Made by a program: the position numbers and the translations under genes. Below, one piece after another: positions 15,798 through 23,470 of a stretch of 31,297 nt of DNA. The stretch spans positions 1 through 31,297 of the forward strand of contig RFIM01000131.1 in NCBI GenBank assembly GCA_003695215.1, written 5' to 3'. How positions within the stretch are numbered: the first letter of the stretch is position 1; the number at the start of each line of letters is the position of its first letter. This DNA comes from Chloroflexota bacterium (lineage in GTDB: Bacteria > Chloroflexota > Anaerolineae > Aggregatilineales > UBA2796). The notes under the pieces are model-generated. The model worked only from the letters and a program-made list of their open reading frames with translations. It was not told where the DNA came from and did not search any database.

Positions 15798-17581
15798 CTA
15801 TTCGGTCACCAGGCGCGGGTTGCGCCACATGGCCCAGGCATAACTCGCATTGTCTTGACGAATGAGCGTCTCATAGACCAAGACCACTGCCTTGCCGCGC
15901 CATTGGCTCAAATCCACGCGGAATGGGATTGGTTCGCGCTCGACATTGACGTCAAAGCTGCCTTCATAGAGGGTCTGAATGTGGCGTCCTTCGCGAATGC
16001 TCAGCCTGAAGTCAGCGCCTGTCTGCGGCACGTCAGGGTGCTCGCGAATATTGCGTAAGTCCACGTAAATTTCTGCTTCAAAAAAGACCTTTGGCGCGTT
16101 TGGCAGTTGCAAATATTGCTCAGCTGTGCTTGGCGGATGTTGGAAGAGGATCGCAGCGCCGGGGGAATCGTCTATCCAAAACGGTATGTAATCGCCGCCA
16201 AGGATAGGCTGCGTGTGTGCCAGAGCTGGCTGTAGAGCAGGCTGGAAATCGGTATACCAGTCGCCGTAGACAGTCAGGCGACGTTTGGCAAGTTCTACCA
16301 TTCTAGGGTAAAAATGCCACGGATCGGGCGCGGAAGCTCTGAGGCACTCCGGATTTTCTTTAATTGCGCTGAGGTAGTTGAGAACACAAGCGCGCGTTTC
16401 TTCTGTTATCGACATTCGTATATTACGTATTACTATGTCAAAATTTGTCTGTAGCAATAAGGCGGCATATCCGCCTACCAACAAGCAGCTAAAGGCAAGT
16501 GCATAAGTGCCATAGCGACTTTTGAGGACATATTGCAGGCTTTTAGCGCCTAACATGAGCAAGCCAACCCAGAAAGCATTTGCCAAAGTAATATAGCGAA
16601 TATTATAGAGTGCATAAAGGCTACCACCGAGTTGAGTGCGTCCAATTGCCAGCATCATTCCACTGAGTAGCGAAAATAGGATCAGTGTGCTTGGCACAAT
16701 TAACGCAGCACGCTCGCCTTTAAGCCACAGATAAAGCCCACAAAATACAGCTATCGCTAGCCCTATGAAGGCTAGCACTTGGGCGCTTCTTATGAAAGGC
16801 TCCCAGCTGATTACAAAAGGCGATCCTAGATAGGTTAGAATAAACCCAATGTAGCTAGTAAAATTAATATTACCATCAAGTGGCCTTGACAAGCTAATTG
16901 GTAAGTTATGAAGGTGTATAAAGATGGATAAGCTGCCTAAGGCAATCCATATTGTATAATGCCACCAAAGGCGGTATCCGCGCAACCAAAAAGCAAGCAG
17001 TAAAACAAACCATAGCAACATGCCATTGCTTAATGAAAATGTCGCTGCTGAAGCACAAAGTGCAGCTAAAAGAACAGTTTGCCAGCTTATTGGCCGCCAA
17101 ATAATTAACCACAAGGCAAAGCATGCAAAAGCATTACCATCCAAAATACAACTTGCAATCCAATTAGCCAGTTATTGTATTGCTTAATAGAAAATATTAT
17201 CAAAGTAATAGATATTATAATCTACATTGACATATTAGGACTAGCATGTTTGCTGAAACTTAGCAGCAAACCCCAATAGCCCAAAGCAAAAATTAGATTA
17301 AACCATGCTTCAAAGCGAGTATCCCAGCTTGTAAGCAATGTTGCAATTACTGTGATAAGTTTAGCAAAGAAAGGGCGATGTTCATTCCACGGACTTAACA
17401 ACATTTCCAATGTTAGCGCGCCATCAGCTGTGTGGATAGCAATTACTGAACCAACACCCCAGTCATCATTATATGGAACATTTACAAGATTCTGAGTTAT
17501 ATACCGAATTAAAATACCGATAATTATTATGCAAGTAATTGCAATGTATGTAGAAGATTGCTTGAGAATTTGCTTTAGCAT
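15798..17581 (-). pseudogene. Broken multi-pass membrane protein gene (one nonsense, one frameshift)
   Basis: Two open pieces belong to one gene. The N-terminal piece (ATG 17581 to TAG 17222) has a membrane helix and the words VPYNDDWG and WNEHRPFF. In the same frame after the TAG the sequence continues sensibly (IIISITLIIFSIKQ, then YNNWLIGLQVVFWMVML) until about 17120-17135. A frame change then leads into the C-terminal piece (FALWLIIWRPISW...), which runs with many membrane helices and a soluble C-terminal part to 15798. The layout recalls large multi-pass (GT-C-like) proteins, but I cannot name the family. The N-terminal half is strikingly AT-rich beside its neighbours, which fits acquired or decaying DNA. 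Two assembly errors are also possible. Confidence 0.7.
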
Positions 17582-17757
17582 AATCGTGAACCAAGAATCT
17601 CGGCAACAACTTCTAGCTTGCGAGCAAAATATCTCACAGAGTATCACACCAGAAGTGCTGATCGCGTGCCCTGAGTTAAAATATCAGCTCAGCTCAAATT
17701 TGTCAAATTGGGCAGCGTTTTAGCAGTTTTTTTCAGCTTTTTTTGACCCTGACAAAC

Positions 17758-17763
17758 TATAAT
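17758..17763 (+). promoter_or_regulatory. Candidate -10 (TATAAT) ahead of the SH3b-leuD gene run
   Basis: A perfect TATAAT in CTATAATTG lies 42 bases before ATG 17806, preceded by two T-runs. TTGACC at 17743 is only 9 bases away, too close to be its -35. The gap 17648-17805 otherwise shows only AT-rich sequence. Confidence 0.45.
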
Positions 17764-17805
17764 TGCCTCTGCTGCGTCCGCTCTCTGTATCCAGGAGATC
17801 AAGAT

Positions 17806-18972
17806 ATGCATCTGTCTAAAGTGTTGAGCCTTCTCGTCGTTATTGCCGCTTTGTGCTTCCCGCTTCACCTTACCAGTGCCCAAGCAGGCATTGAGATGGT
17901 GCTGCAGGCCTACAATGGCGATGTCGCCTTATACGAGCGCGCTAGCTCCAGCAGCGCTATCCTAGCCGTTATTCGCAAAGGCGATCGCTTCATTTGGCGC
18001 GCCGATCGCATAGACGCCGAAGGCAGGCAATGGTTCTTTGTACAGTTCGACAAATTTTTCGGCTGGATCAGCCCTGATGACGGCGTGATTGATTTCGCCG
18101 ATCCGAGTGCGATCTCGCCGTTGATGGATCGCAGCGCTGTCGCCATCATTGAGGATAGCCCGCGCAACTTGTACGCCGCTCCAGGCAGATTCAATCCTGT
18201 CATCGCGAGCTTGCCTGTCGGCACAGCGATCAAAGTAACTGACGCGCCTGTGACGATCGATCTCTACACGTGGTGGAAAGTGCGCGTCAATTCGAGCGGC
18301 ATGGAAGGCTGGATCGCCGATAGCGTGCCGATCTTCCGTGTGACTGAGCCGCTGCGCGTCTATGGCTACCAAGTCTGCGATAACTTCAATCTAGCCGTCT
18401 TCGGCATGACGGGCTGGGATAGCATTGTGAGCGTTTTGCCGAGCTTGCTCGATGTAGGCGAGACGGTCGTTTGCCTTGCCAGCACCAAGATGGATGGTGG
18501 CCTCTCGCCGATTGTGGTCGTCTTGGCGCGCAATGAGGCTCGGGCGCAAGATTCGCTGCGCGCCTTTGCCTTGCGCAGCGGCAGATGGACGCCGATCTTC
18601 GCCCGCTATGCTGACGCCTTTGCGCGCACAGATCGGCTCAGCCTGCACAACCTGAGCGACGATGCTTTCCCGACGCTGATCTGGAACGTCCGTCTCGATG
18701 GCACAGGCAGTGTGCTGCAGAACAATCTCTTGCGTTTCAATCCTGCCACGGGTTTGGTAGAATCGCAAAGCATGGGCGAGTTTTACAAAGGCTTCATGCA
18801 GCTCAACGGGCGGCAGATGACCTTCTTCCAAGCTAACTACTTGCCCGATGAGCCCAATTGCTGCCCAAGCGGCGTGGAGCGCTACGTTTTTGAATGGAAT
18901 GGCGTGACCTTCGCGCCTGTGCTTTACGATGTCTTGCCGATTCCCTACGCTATCCAAACAGCACGGCGCTAG
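17806..18972 (+). CDS. Secreted protein with two SH3b-like domains
   Basis: A 388-residue exported protein. Signal peptide about 1-26 (VLSLLVVIAALCFPLHLTSAQA). Two bacterial SH3-like modules follow: about 30-90 (LYERASSSSAILAVIRKGDRF ... FFGWISP) and about 110-175 (LYAAPGRFNPVIASLPVGT ... MEGWIADS). Such modules usually bind cell-wall peptides. The remaining ~200 residues have no recognised domain; they contain four scattered Cys, including CC in PNCCPSG. AGGAG sits 8 bases before ATG 17806. It is the first gene of a closely packed plus-strand run; leuD follows after 16 bases, though a functional link is not evident. Confidence 0.8.
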   Translation: MHLSKVLSLLVVIAALCFPLHLTSAQAGIEMVLQAYNGDVALYERASSSSAILAVIRKGDRFIWRADRIDAEGRQWFFVQFDKFFGWISPDDGVIDFADPSAISPLMDRSAVAIIEDSPRNLYAAPGRFNPVIASLPVGTAIKVTDAPVTIDLYTWWKVRVNSSGMEGWIADSVPIFRVTEPLRVYGYQVCDNFNLAVFGMTGWDSIVSVLPSLLDVGETVVCLASTKMDGGLSPIVVVLARNEARAQDSLRAFALRSGRWTPIFARYADAFARTDRLSLHNLSDDAFPTLIWNVRLDGTGSVLQNNLLRFNPATGLVESQSMGEFYKGFMQLNGRQMTFFQANYLPDEPNCCPSGVERYVFEWNGVTFAPVLYDVLPIPYAIQTARR

Positions 18973-18988
18973 CAAGTGAGGAGACTCG

Positions 18989-19492
18989 ATGATCTACACT
19001 GGTCGCGTTTGGAAATATGGCGATAATGTCAATACAGATGTCATCTTCCCTGGCAAGTACACTTACACCGTGACCGAACCTGCGCTCATGGCGCGGCATG
19101 CCCTAGAAGACCTTGACCCGCGCTTTGCGGCTGATGTGCAGCTGGGCGATATCATCGTAGGCGGGCGCAACTGGGGCTGTGGTTCCTCGCGAGAGCAAGC
19201 CGTCACTTGCTTGGTACAAGCGGGCGTGCGCGTCCTGATCGCCAAATCCATTGCGCGCATCTATTTCCGCAACGCAGTCAATGGCGGCTTGCTGCCTATC
19301 GTCTCGCCGTCAGCGGTCGAGGCGATTCAAGATGGCGAGACGATCAGTGTGGATATCGAGGCTTGTGAAATTCGCTGCGCAGCAGGGACGTTCAGCTTCC
19401 CGCCGCTCTCACCTTCGCTCAAGGCGATCTTGGAAGCGGGCGGCTTGATCCCTATGCTGCGCGCCAAACTGGCAGCGGAGCGCAGCGAATGA
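18989..19492 (+). CDS. leuD: 3-isopropylmalate dehydratase/homoaconitase small subunit (LeuD family)
   Basis: A 167-residue small subunit of an aconitase-type isomerase. It has VWKYGDNVNTDVIFPGKY at the start and the swivelling-domain loop GGRNWGCGSSREQA at about 57-70 (the family usually has Phe where this one has Trp), then IAKSIARIYFRNAVNGGL. With a large LeuC-type subunit it would isomerise isopropylmalate or homocitrate. No large subunit gene lies in the window, so the partner is encoded elsewhere. GAGGAG is correctly placed before the ATG. It overlaps the following dehydrogenase by ATGA. Whether it belongs to leucine or to aminoadipate lysine synthesis cannot be decided from sequence reading alone. 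Confidence 0.88.
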   Translation: MIYTGRVWKYGDNVNTDVIFPGKYTYTVTEPALMARHALEDLDPRFAADVQLGDIIVGGRNWGCGSSREQAVTCLVQAGVRVLIAKSIARIYFRNAVNGGLLPIVSPSAVEAIQDGETISVDIEACEIRCAAGTFSFPPLSPSLKAILEAGGLIPMLRAKLAAERSE

Positions 19493-20493
19493 CGTTCACT
19501 ATCTGCCTGATCGAAGGCGACGGCATCGGCAAGGAAGTGGTGCCCGCTGCAGCACGCGTGCTGAGCGCGCTAGACCTGCCGATCAGCTTCACGCAAGCTG
19601 AGGCAGGCTGGGAATGCTTCTGCAAGTGCGGCGATGCCCTGCCTGAAGCGACCTTGGACGCTATGCGCGCCGCTGACGCCACGCTCTTCGGCGCTACACA
19701 ATCGCCGCTAAGCAAAGTCGACGGCTATCGTAGCCCTGTGCTGAGCATGCGCAAGCTCTTCGACCTATACGCCAATTTGCGCCCGACGCGCACCCTGCCG
19801 ATCCCTGGCACTTATCAAGGCGTGGACTTACTGATCGTGCGTGAGAACACCGAAGGCCTTTACAGTGGGCGCGAACGGCGCGCCGATGATGGGCAGACTG
19901 CGATCACTGAGCGCGTGATCACGGCTGCGGCCACTGAGCGCATTGCGCGGCTGGCCTTTCAGCAAGCGCTGCGCCGTCCGCGCCGCAAAGTGACCATTGT
20001 TCACAAGGCGAACGTGCTCAAAGAAGGTGATGGTTTGTTCCGCGAGGTTTGCTTGCGTGTCGCCGCTGAGTTTCCGCAAGTGAGCCTCGAGGAGATGCTG
20101 GTCGATGCCTGCGCTATGTGGCTAGTGCGCGATCCGACGCGCTTCGACGTGATCGTGACCGAGAATTTATTCGGCGACATTCTCTCGGATGAAGCAGCAG
20201 GCCTGATCGGCGGTTTGGGCGTAGCGCCATCGGCCAACCTTGGCGCAGGTAAGGTCGCCTACTTTGAGCCCGTGCACGGCTCAGCGCCTGATATCGTCGG
20301 GCGCGGCATCGCCAATCCGATTGGCGCGATCCTGAGCGCTGCCATGCTACTCGAGCATCTCGGCGCCACTGAAGCGGCGCGCCGCGTAGAAGCTGCTGTG
20401 CAAGCGGCCTTGCGCCGAGGCACGCTCACACGCGATCTCGGCGGCAATGCCAGCACGGCTGAGATGACAGATGCCATCTTGAAAGCCCTGTGA
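19489..20493 (+). CDS. Isopropylmalate/homoisocitrate-type NAD-dependent beta-decarboxylating dehydrogenase
   Basis: A 334-residue metal-dependent dehydrogenase that oxidises and decarboxylates a 2-hydroxy acid next to a carboxylate. Family words are all present: LIEGDGIGKEV, FDLYANLRPTRTLP, VRENTEGLYSG, the Lys in VHKANVLKEGDGL, VTENLFGDILSDEAA and the C-terminal EPVHGSAPDI. The ENTEGLYSG form and the SPVLSMRKLFDLYANLRP region resemble homoisocitrate/isocitrate-type members more than the RExTGGIY of typical LeuB, so homoisocitrate dehydrogenase is plausible. It is translationally coupled to the LeuD-type subunit, which supports consecutive steps of one pathway. Substrate remains an inference. 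Confidence 0.88.
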   Translation: MTFTICLIEGDGIGKEVVPAAARVLSALDLPISFTQAEAGWECFCKCGDALPEATLDAMRAADATLFGATQSPLSKVDGYRSPVLSMRKLFDLYANLRPTRTLPIPGTYQGVDLLIVRENTEGLYSGRERRADDGQTAITERVITAAATERIARLAFQQALRRPRRKVTIVHKANVLKEGDGLFREVCLRVAAEFPQVSLEEMLVDACAMWLVRDPTRFDVIVTENLFGDILSDEAAGLIGGLGVAPSANLGAGKVAYFEPVHGSAPDIVGRGIANPIGAILSAAMLLEHLGATEAARRVEAAVQAALRRGTLTRDLGGNASTAEMTDAILKAL

Positions 20494-20497
20494 GCCT

Positions 20498-20593
20498 ATG
20501 CTTGCGATGATGATCAAAGATTGGCTACAGGCGTTCAAGCAGCGCGATCCTGAACAACTATTGAGTCTTGCTCACGCCAGGAGACGCTCATGA
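20498..20593 (+). CDS. Possible 31-residue ORF upstream of the BMP protein gene
   Basis: A short frame begins with ATG 4 bases after the dehydrogenase stop and closes with a TGA overlapping the next ATG (ATGA). Its product contains KDWLQAFKQRDPEQLLSLAH, a wording seen at the start of NTF2-like/SnoaL domains, but it stops there. It could be a small coupling ORF, a remnant, or chance. No ribosome site is obvious. Confidence 0.25.
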   Translation: MLAMMIKDWLQAFKQRDPEQLLSLAHARRRS

Positions 20594-21627
20594 AAGGGTA
20601 TTGGCTTACGTTATGGACGATCGCCGTTGTGCTACTTGTAGTGGCGCCATCAGAAGGCCCAGCACACGCTCAGGCCGAATTTCGAATCGGCTTAGTGACC
20701 GATATCGGCCCGATAGATGATCGCAGCTTCAACCAAAGCGCTTGGGAAGGCGTCCAGATGGTGGCTGAGAAGTTGGGCGGCTTCGCTGACTTCATCGAGA
20801 CGACCGATCCTGAAGATTACGCCAACAACCTGCGCCTGTTCGCCGATCAGGACTTTGATGTGATCGTCAGCGTTGGCTTCGCACTAGGCGATGCAACGCT
20901 CGAGGCGGCGCAACAATATCCCGAGACGCACTTCATCATGATCGACGTGGATGCCGAGTTACTGATGGCGAGCAAGGGCGTGCGCGTGCCAAATGTGACG
21001 GGGCTGATTTTCCGCGAGGATCAAATCGGCTTCCTGACAGGTTTCTTGGCGGCGCGCCTGACGCGCAGCGGCATCATCGGCGCCGTGTTGCCGGCCGATC
21101 TGCCGCCTGTGGTGCGCTTCCGCGAAGGCTTCGAATTCGGCGCGCGCTACGCCAAGCCTGATATCCGCATCCTGGCGAGCTATCATCCGGGCGGTTTGAC
21201 GGTCGCCTTTGATGATCCTGCCTGGGGCGCGCAAACAGCCGCACAGGCGATGGATCAGGGCGCTGATGTCATCTTCAGCGGCGGCGGCAAAACAGGCAAC
21301 GGCGGCTTGCAGGAAGTCGCTAGGCGCACTAAGCCTGACGACCCGCGCTATTGCATCGGCGTAGATACCGACCAATGGTTCAGCGTGCCCGAAGCGCAAC
21401 CATGTCTGGTTACTAGCGGTATCAAGCGCATTCCGGAAGGCGTAGTGGCAATTGTGGACAAACTGCTGGCCGGCGAGCTGACTGAACCCAATTTCGTCGG
21501 CGCCGTTGACTTAGCGCCCTTTCATGACTTCGAGGACGTGATCCCTGAGCAGGTCAAAGCGGAATTGCGCCAACTGCGCGCCGATCTGGCAGAAGGGCGC
21601 CTGAAGATAGACGGCACGCGCCCATGA
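20590..21627 (+). CDS. BMP family (PnrA/TmpC-like) substrate-binding protein
   Basis: A 345-residue exported binding protein of the basic membrane protein family, whose best known members bind nucleosides for ABC uptake. Signal peptide about 1-28 (LWTIAVVLLVVAPSEGPAHA). The mature part shows the family start FRIGLVTDIGPIDDRSFNQSAWEG, then FDVIVSVGFALGDAT, VTGLIFREDQIGFLTGFLAA, ADVIFSGGGKTGNGGLQEVA, and IGVDTDQW. There is no lipobox Cys, unlike many family members in single-membrane bacteria. No permease or ATPase genes lie alongside, so the transporter must be elsewhere, or the protein acts as a sensor. AGGAG lies 8 bases upstream of the ATG. Confidence 0.88.
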   Translation: MKGYWLTLWTIAVVLLVVAPSEGPAHAQAEFRIGLVTDIGPIDDRSFNQSAWEGVQMVAEKLGGFADFIETTDPEDYANNLRLFADQDFDVIVSVGFALGDATLEAAQQYPETHFIMIDVDAELLMASKGVRVPNVTGLIFREDQIGFLTGFLAARLTRSGIIGAVLPADLPPVVRFREGFEFGARYAKPDIRILASYHPGGLTVAFDDPAWGAQTAAQAMDQGADVIFSGGGKTGNGGLQEVARRTKPDDPRYCIGVDTDQWFSVPEAQPCLVTSGIKRIPEGVVAIVDKLLAGELTEPNFVGAVDLAPFHDFEDVIPEQVKAELRQLRADLAEGRLKIDGTRP

Positions 21628-21637
21628 AGCGCAAGCG

Positions 21638-22272
21638 ATGAGCGATCCGCAGGCTCGAGCTGACGATTTTGACTTGATCGCGCAGGCACGGCGCGGCGAC
21701 GTCCAAGCCTTCAATGGCTTAGTGCTGCGCTATCAAACTGCCATGTACAATCTCGCCTTCCGCCTGCTGGATGATGCCGATCTCGCTGCCGATGCCACAC
21801 AGGATGCTTTCATCGCCGCTTTTCAGACCTGAATCAATTCCGCGGCAGCAATTTCCGCGCTTGGCTAGCGCGCATCGTGACCAACGCCTGCTATGATGCC
21901 TTGCGGCGCCGCAAGCGCGCGCCTGCCTCGCTAGAGCAGCTCGCCGCTCAGCGCGCTGATAGCGCCGACCAGCCTACGCTGATCAGCGACGCCGCCGAAA
22001 GCCCTGAGCAGCTCGCCATACGCCAAGCCCTGAGCAAGGCAATTCAGGATTGCCTGAATCAGCTGCCACTCAGCTTCCGCACGGTCGCGATCATGAGCGA
22101 TGTACAAGGTTATGCCTATGATGAGATCGCGCTAGCGCTCAACCTCTCGCTTGGCACGGTCAAATCGCGCTTGAGCCGAGCGCGCCAAAAACTGCGCGAC
22201 TGCCTGCGCGCTGTCCAGGAACTCTTGCCGAGCGCCTATCGTCTTTTGGAGCAGAAGGACGAGCCTGCATGA
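21638..22272 (+). CDS. ECF-type RNA polymerase sigma factor, frame interrupted at a TTTT run
   Basis: A group-IV sigma factor read in two frames. From ATG 21638 region 2 reads DFDLIAQARRGDVQAFNGLV ... ATQDAFIAAF and hits TGA at 21830. Moving back one base at GCT TTT (21818-21823) gives SDLNQFRGSNFRAWLARIVTNACYD, the exact continuation of region 2, and the frame runs on to region 4 (LPLSFRTVAIMSDVQGYAYDEIALAL, LGTVKSRLSRARQ) and stops at 22272. The combined protein would have 211 residues. The P-site codon TTT can re-pair with TTT after a -1 slip, so programmed slippage is possible; a single missing base or assembly error is the simpler explanation. The end overlaps the anti-sigma gene by ATGA. 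Confidence 0.8.
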
Positions 22273-22991
22273 CGCCCGAAGAGTTCGAGCTGCTCTCAGC
22301 GTACTTGGACAACGCGCTCACGCGGCGCCAGCGCGAAGCGCTAGAAGCACGCCTGGCTGCCTCGGCTGAGCTGCGCGCTCAATTAGCTGAGCTGCGCGCC
22401 ATGCGCGCCGTGTTGCGCAGCGCGCCTATGCTGAAGCCGCCACGCGATTTCCGTCTCGATCCAACGCGCTTTGCGCGCACAGCTTGGTGGTCGCGCTTGC
22501 ACGTCTTGCGCCTCAGCAGCGCCTTGAGCGCCGCCGCTGCCATTGTGCTGATCGCGCTTGGAATCGCGCTGAGCAGTGCCTCCAGAGCGCCGATCGGCTC
22601 TATCGCTATGCAAGCAACTGCGTCCAGCACGCCGACGTCCGCGCCGCGCCTGGCCCCGCCGACTGCACCTGTGGCTGCGCCGCCGTTGGCACAGCCCACA
22701 CTAGCGCGCGATGCAGCAACTGCAGCCGTCATGGCGCCATTGGCGTTCACGGCAACACCTGATATGATCGCTGAGGCAGGCCTGATGATGGCGCCTGAAG
22801 AATCGCCTGAAGCGCCGCAAGAGGCAGAAAAATCGATAGCCACACAAGCGCCAACGCCGCAAGCAGCGAGCGCTGAGCCGAGCCAGACGGCGCTCTCGCC
22901 TGTGGCGCGTTTGGCGATCCTGCTGGGCATCCTTTTGCTGATCATGGGCGGCGTCCTGTTTTTGATCGCCACGTTTAAGGTGCGCACTTGA
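22269..22991 (+). CDS. Membrane-bound anti-sigma factor with two membrane segments
   Basis: A 240-residue protein that should hold the preceding sigma factor inactive at the membrane. The N-terminal ~65 residues form a helical anti-sigma domain (EEFELLSAYLDNALTRRQRE ... LRAMRAVLRSAP). The zinc-binding His-x3-Cys-x2-Cys of many such domains is absent. A first membrane helix lies at about 80-101, then a long Ala/Pro/Thr-rich external region, then a second helix near the C-terminus (LAILLGILLLIMGGVLFLIATF). The external stretch is a likely target for regulated cleavage. Overlap with the sigma gene (ATGA) and abutment with the NUDIX gene (TGATG) indicate one transcript. Confidence 0.82.
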   Translation: MTPEEFELLSAYLDNALTRRQREALEARLAASAELRAQLAELRAMRAVLRSAPMLKPPRDFRLDPTRFARTAWWSRLHVLRLSSALSAAAAIVLIALGIALSSASRAPIGSIAMQATASSTPTSAPRLAPPTAPVAAPPLAQPTLARDAATAAVMAPLAFTATPDMIAEAGLMMAPEESPEAPQEAEKSIATQAPTPQAASAEPSQTALSPVARLAILLGILLLIMGGVLFLIATFKVRT

Positions 22992-23470
22992 TGAGCGATC
23001 TCTACTGCCTACATTGTGGCACGCGCATGCAGCTACGCGAGCGCTTCGATAAGTTGCGTCCAGTCTGCCCTGCTTGCGGCTATGTGCATTTTGAGGACCC
23101 GAAAGTGGCTGTGGCAGTCTTTGTGCGCCAAGCCGAGCGCGTGCTGTTGGTCTTGCGCGCCAACGAGCCTGAACGCGGCAAATGGGCATTGCCCGCAGGC
23201 TATGTCGATCGCGGCGAGGACCCTAAGGCGGCTGCCGAGCGCGAAGTGCTGCAGGAGACAGGCTTGAGCGTACAGGTGACGCGCCTGCTAGACGTGATCT
23301 ATGAAGGCCTAATCGTGATCGTCTATGAAGCCTGCGTGATTGGCGGCACCTTGCGTGCCGCTGACGATGCCACGGAAGCGCGTTGGTTCACGCGCCACGA
23401 TCTGCCTGAGATCGCTTTTCGCAGCACCCAGCAAGTCATTGCCGCCTGGCAGCGCGATGGCACGTGCTAA
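22991..23470 (+). CDS. NUDIX hydrolase with N-terminal zinc ribbon
   Basis: A 159-residue cytoplasmic hydrolase. Residues 1-35 form a zinc ribbon (CLHC ... CPACGYVHFEDP), the arrangement seen in NudC-like NAD pyrophosphatases and their short relatives. The NUDIX box follows: ALPAGYVDRGEDPKAAAERE continuing into VLQETGL, matching G-x5-E-x7-REU-x-E-E-x-G-U except that the first Glu of the EE pair is Gln, a tolerated variant. Substrate is probably a nucleoside diphosphate linked to another group. I start at ATG 22991, with AAGGTG 9 bases upstream. The stop TAA is immediately followed by the stop of the converging gene (TAATTA). Confidence 0.87.
   Translation: MSDLYCLHCGTRMQLRERFDKLRPVCPACGYVHFEDPKVAVAVFVRQAERVLLVLRANEPERGKWALPAGYVDRGEDPKAAAEREVLQETGLSVQVTRLLDVIYEGLIVIVYEACVIGGTLRAADDATEARWFTRHDLPEIAFRSTQQVIAAWQRDGTC

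Noticed and set aside
17743..17763. TTGACC plus TATAAT as a standard promoter
   Set aside because: The spacing is only 9 bases; only the TATAAT was kept.
22379..22987. Minus-strand frame opposite the anti-sigma gene
   Set aside because: Composition bias of an Ala-rich gene read backwards; the plus-strand frame is coupled to sigma and NUDIX genes.
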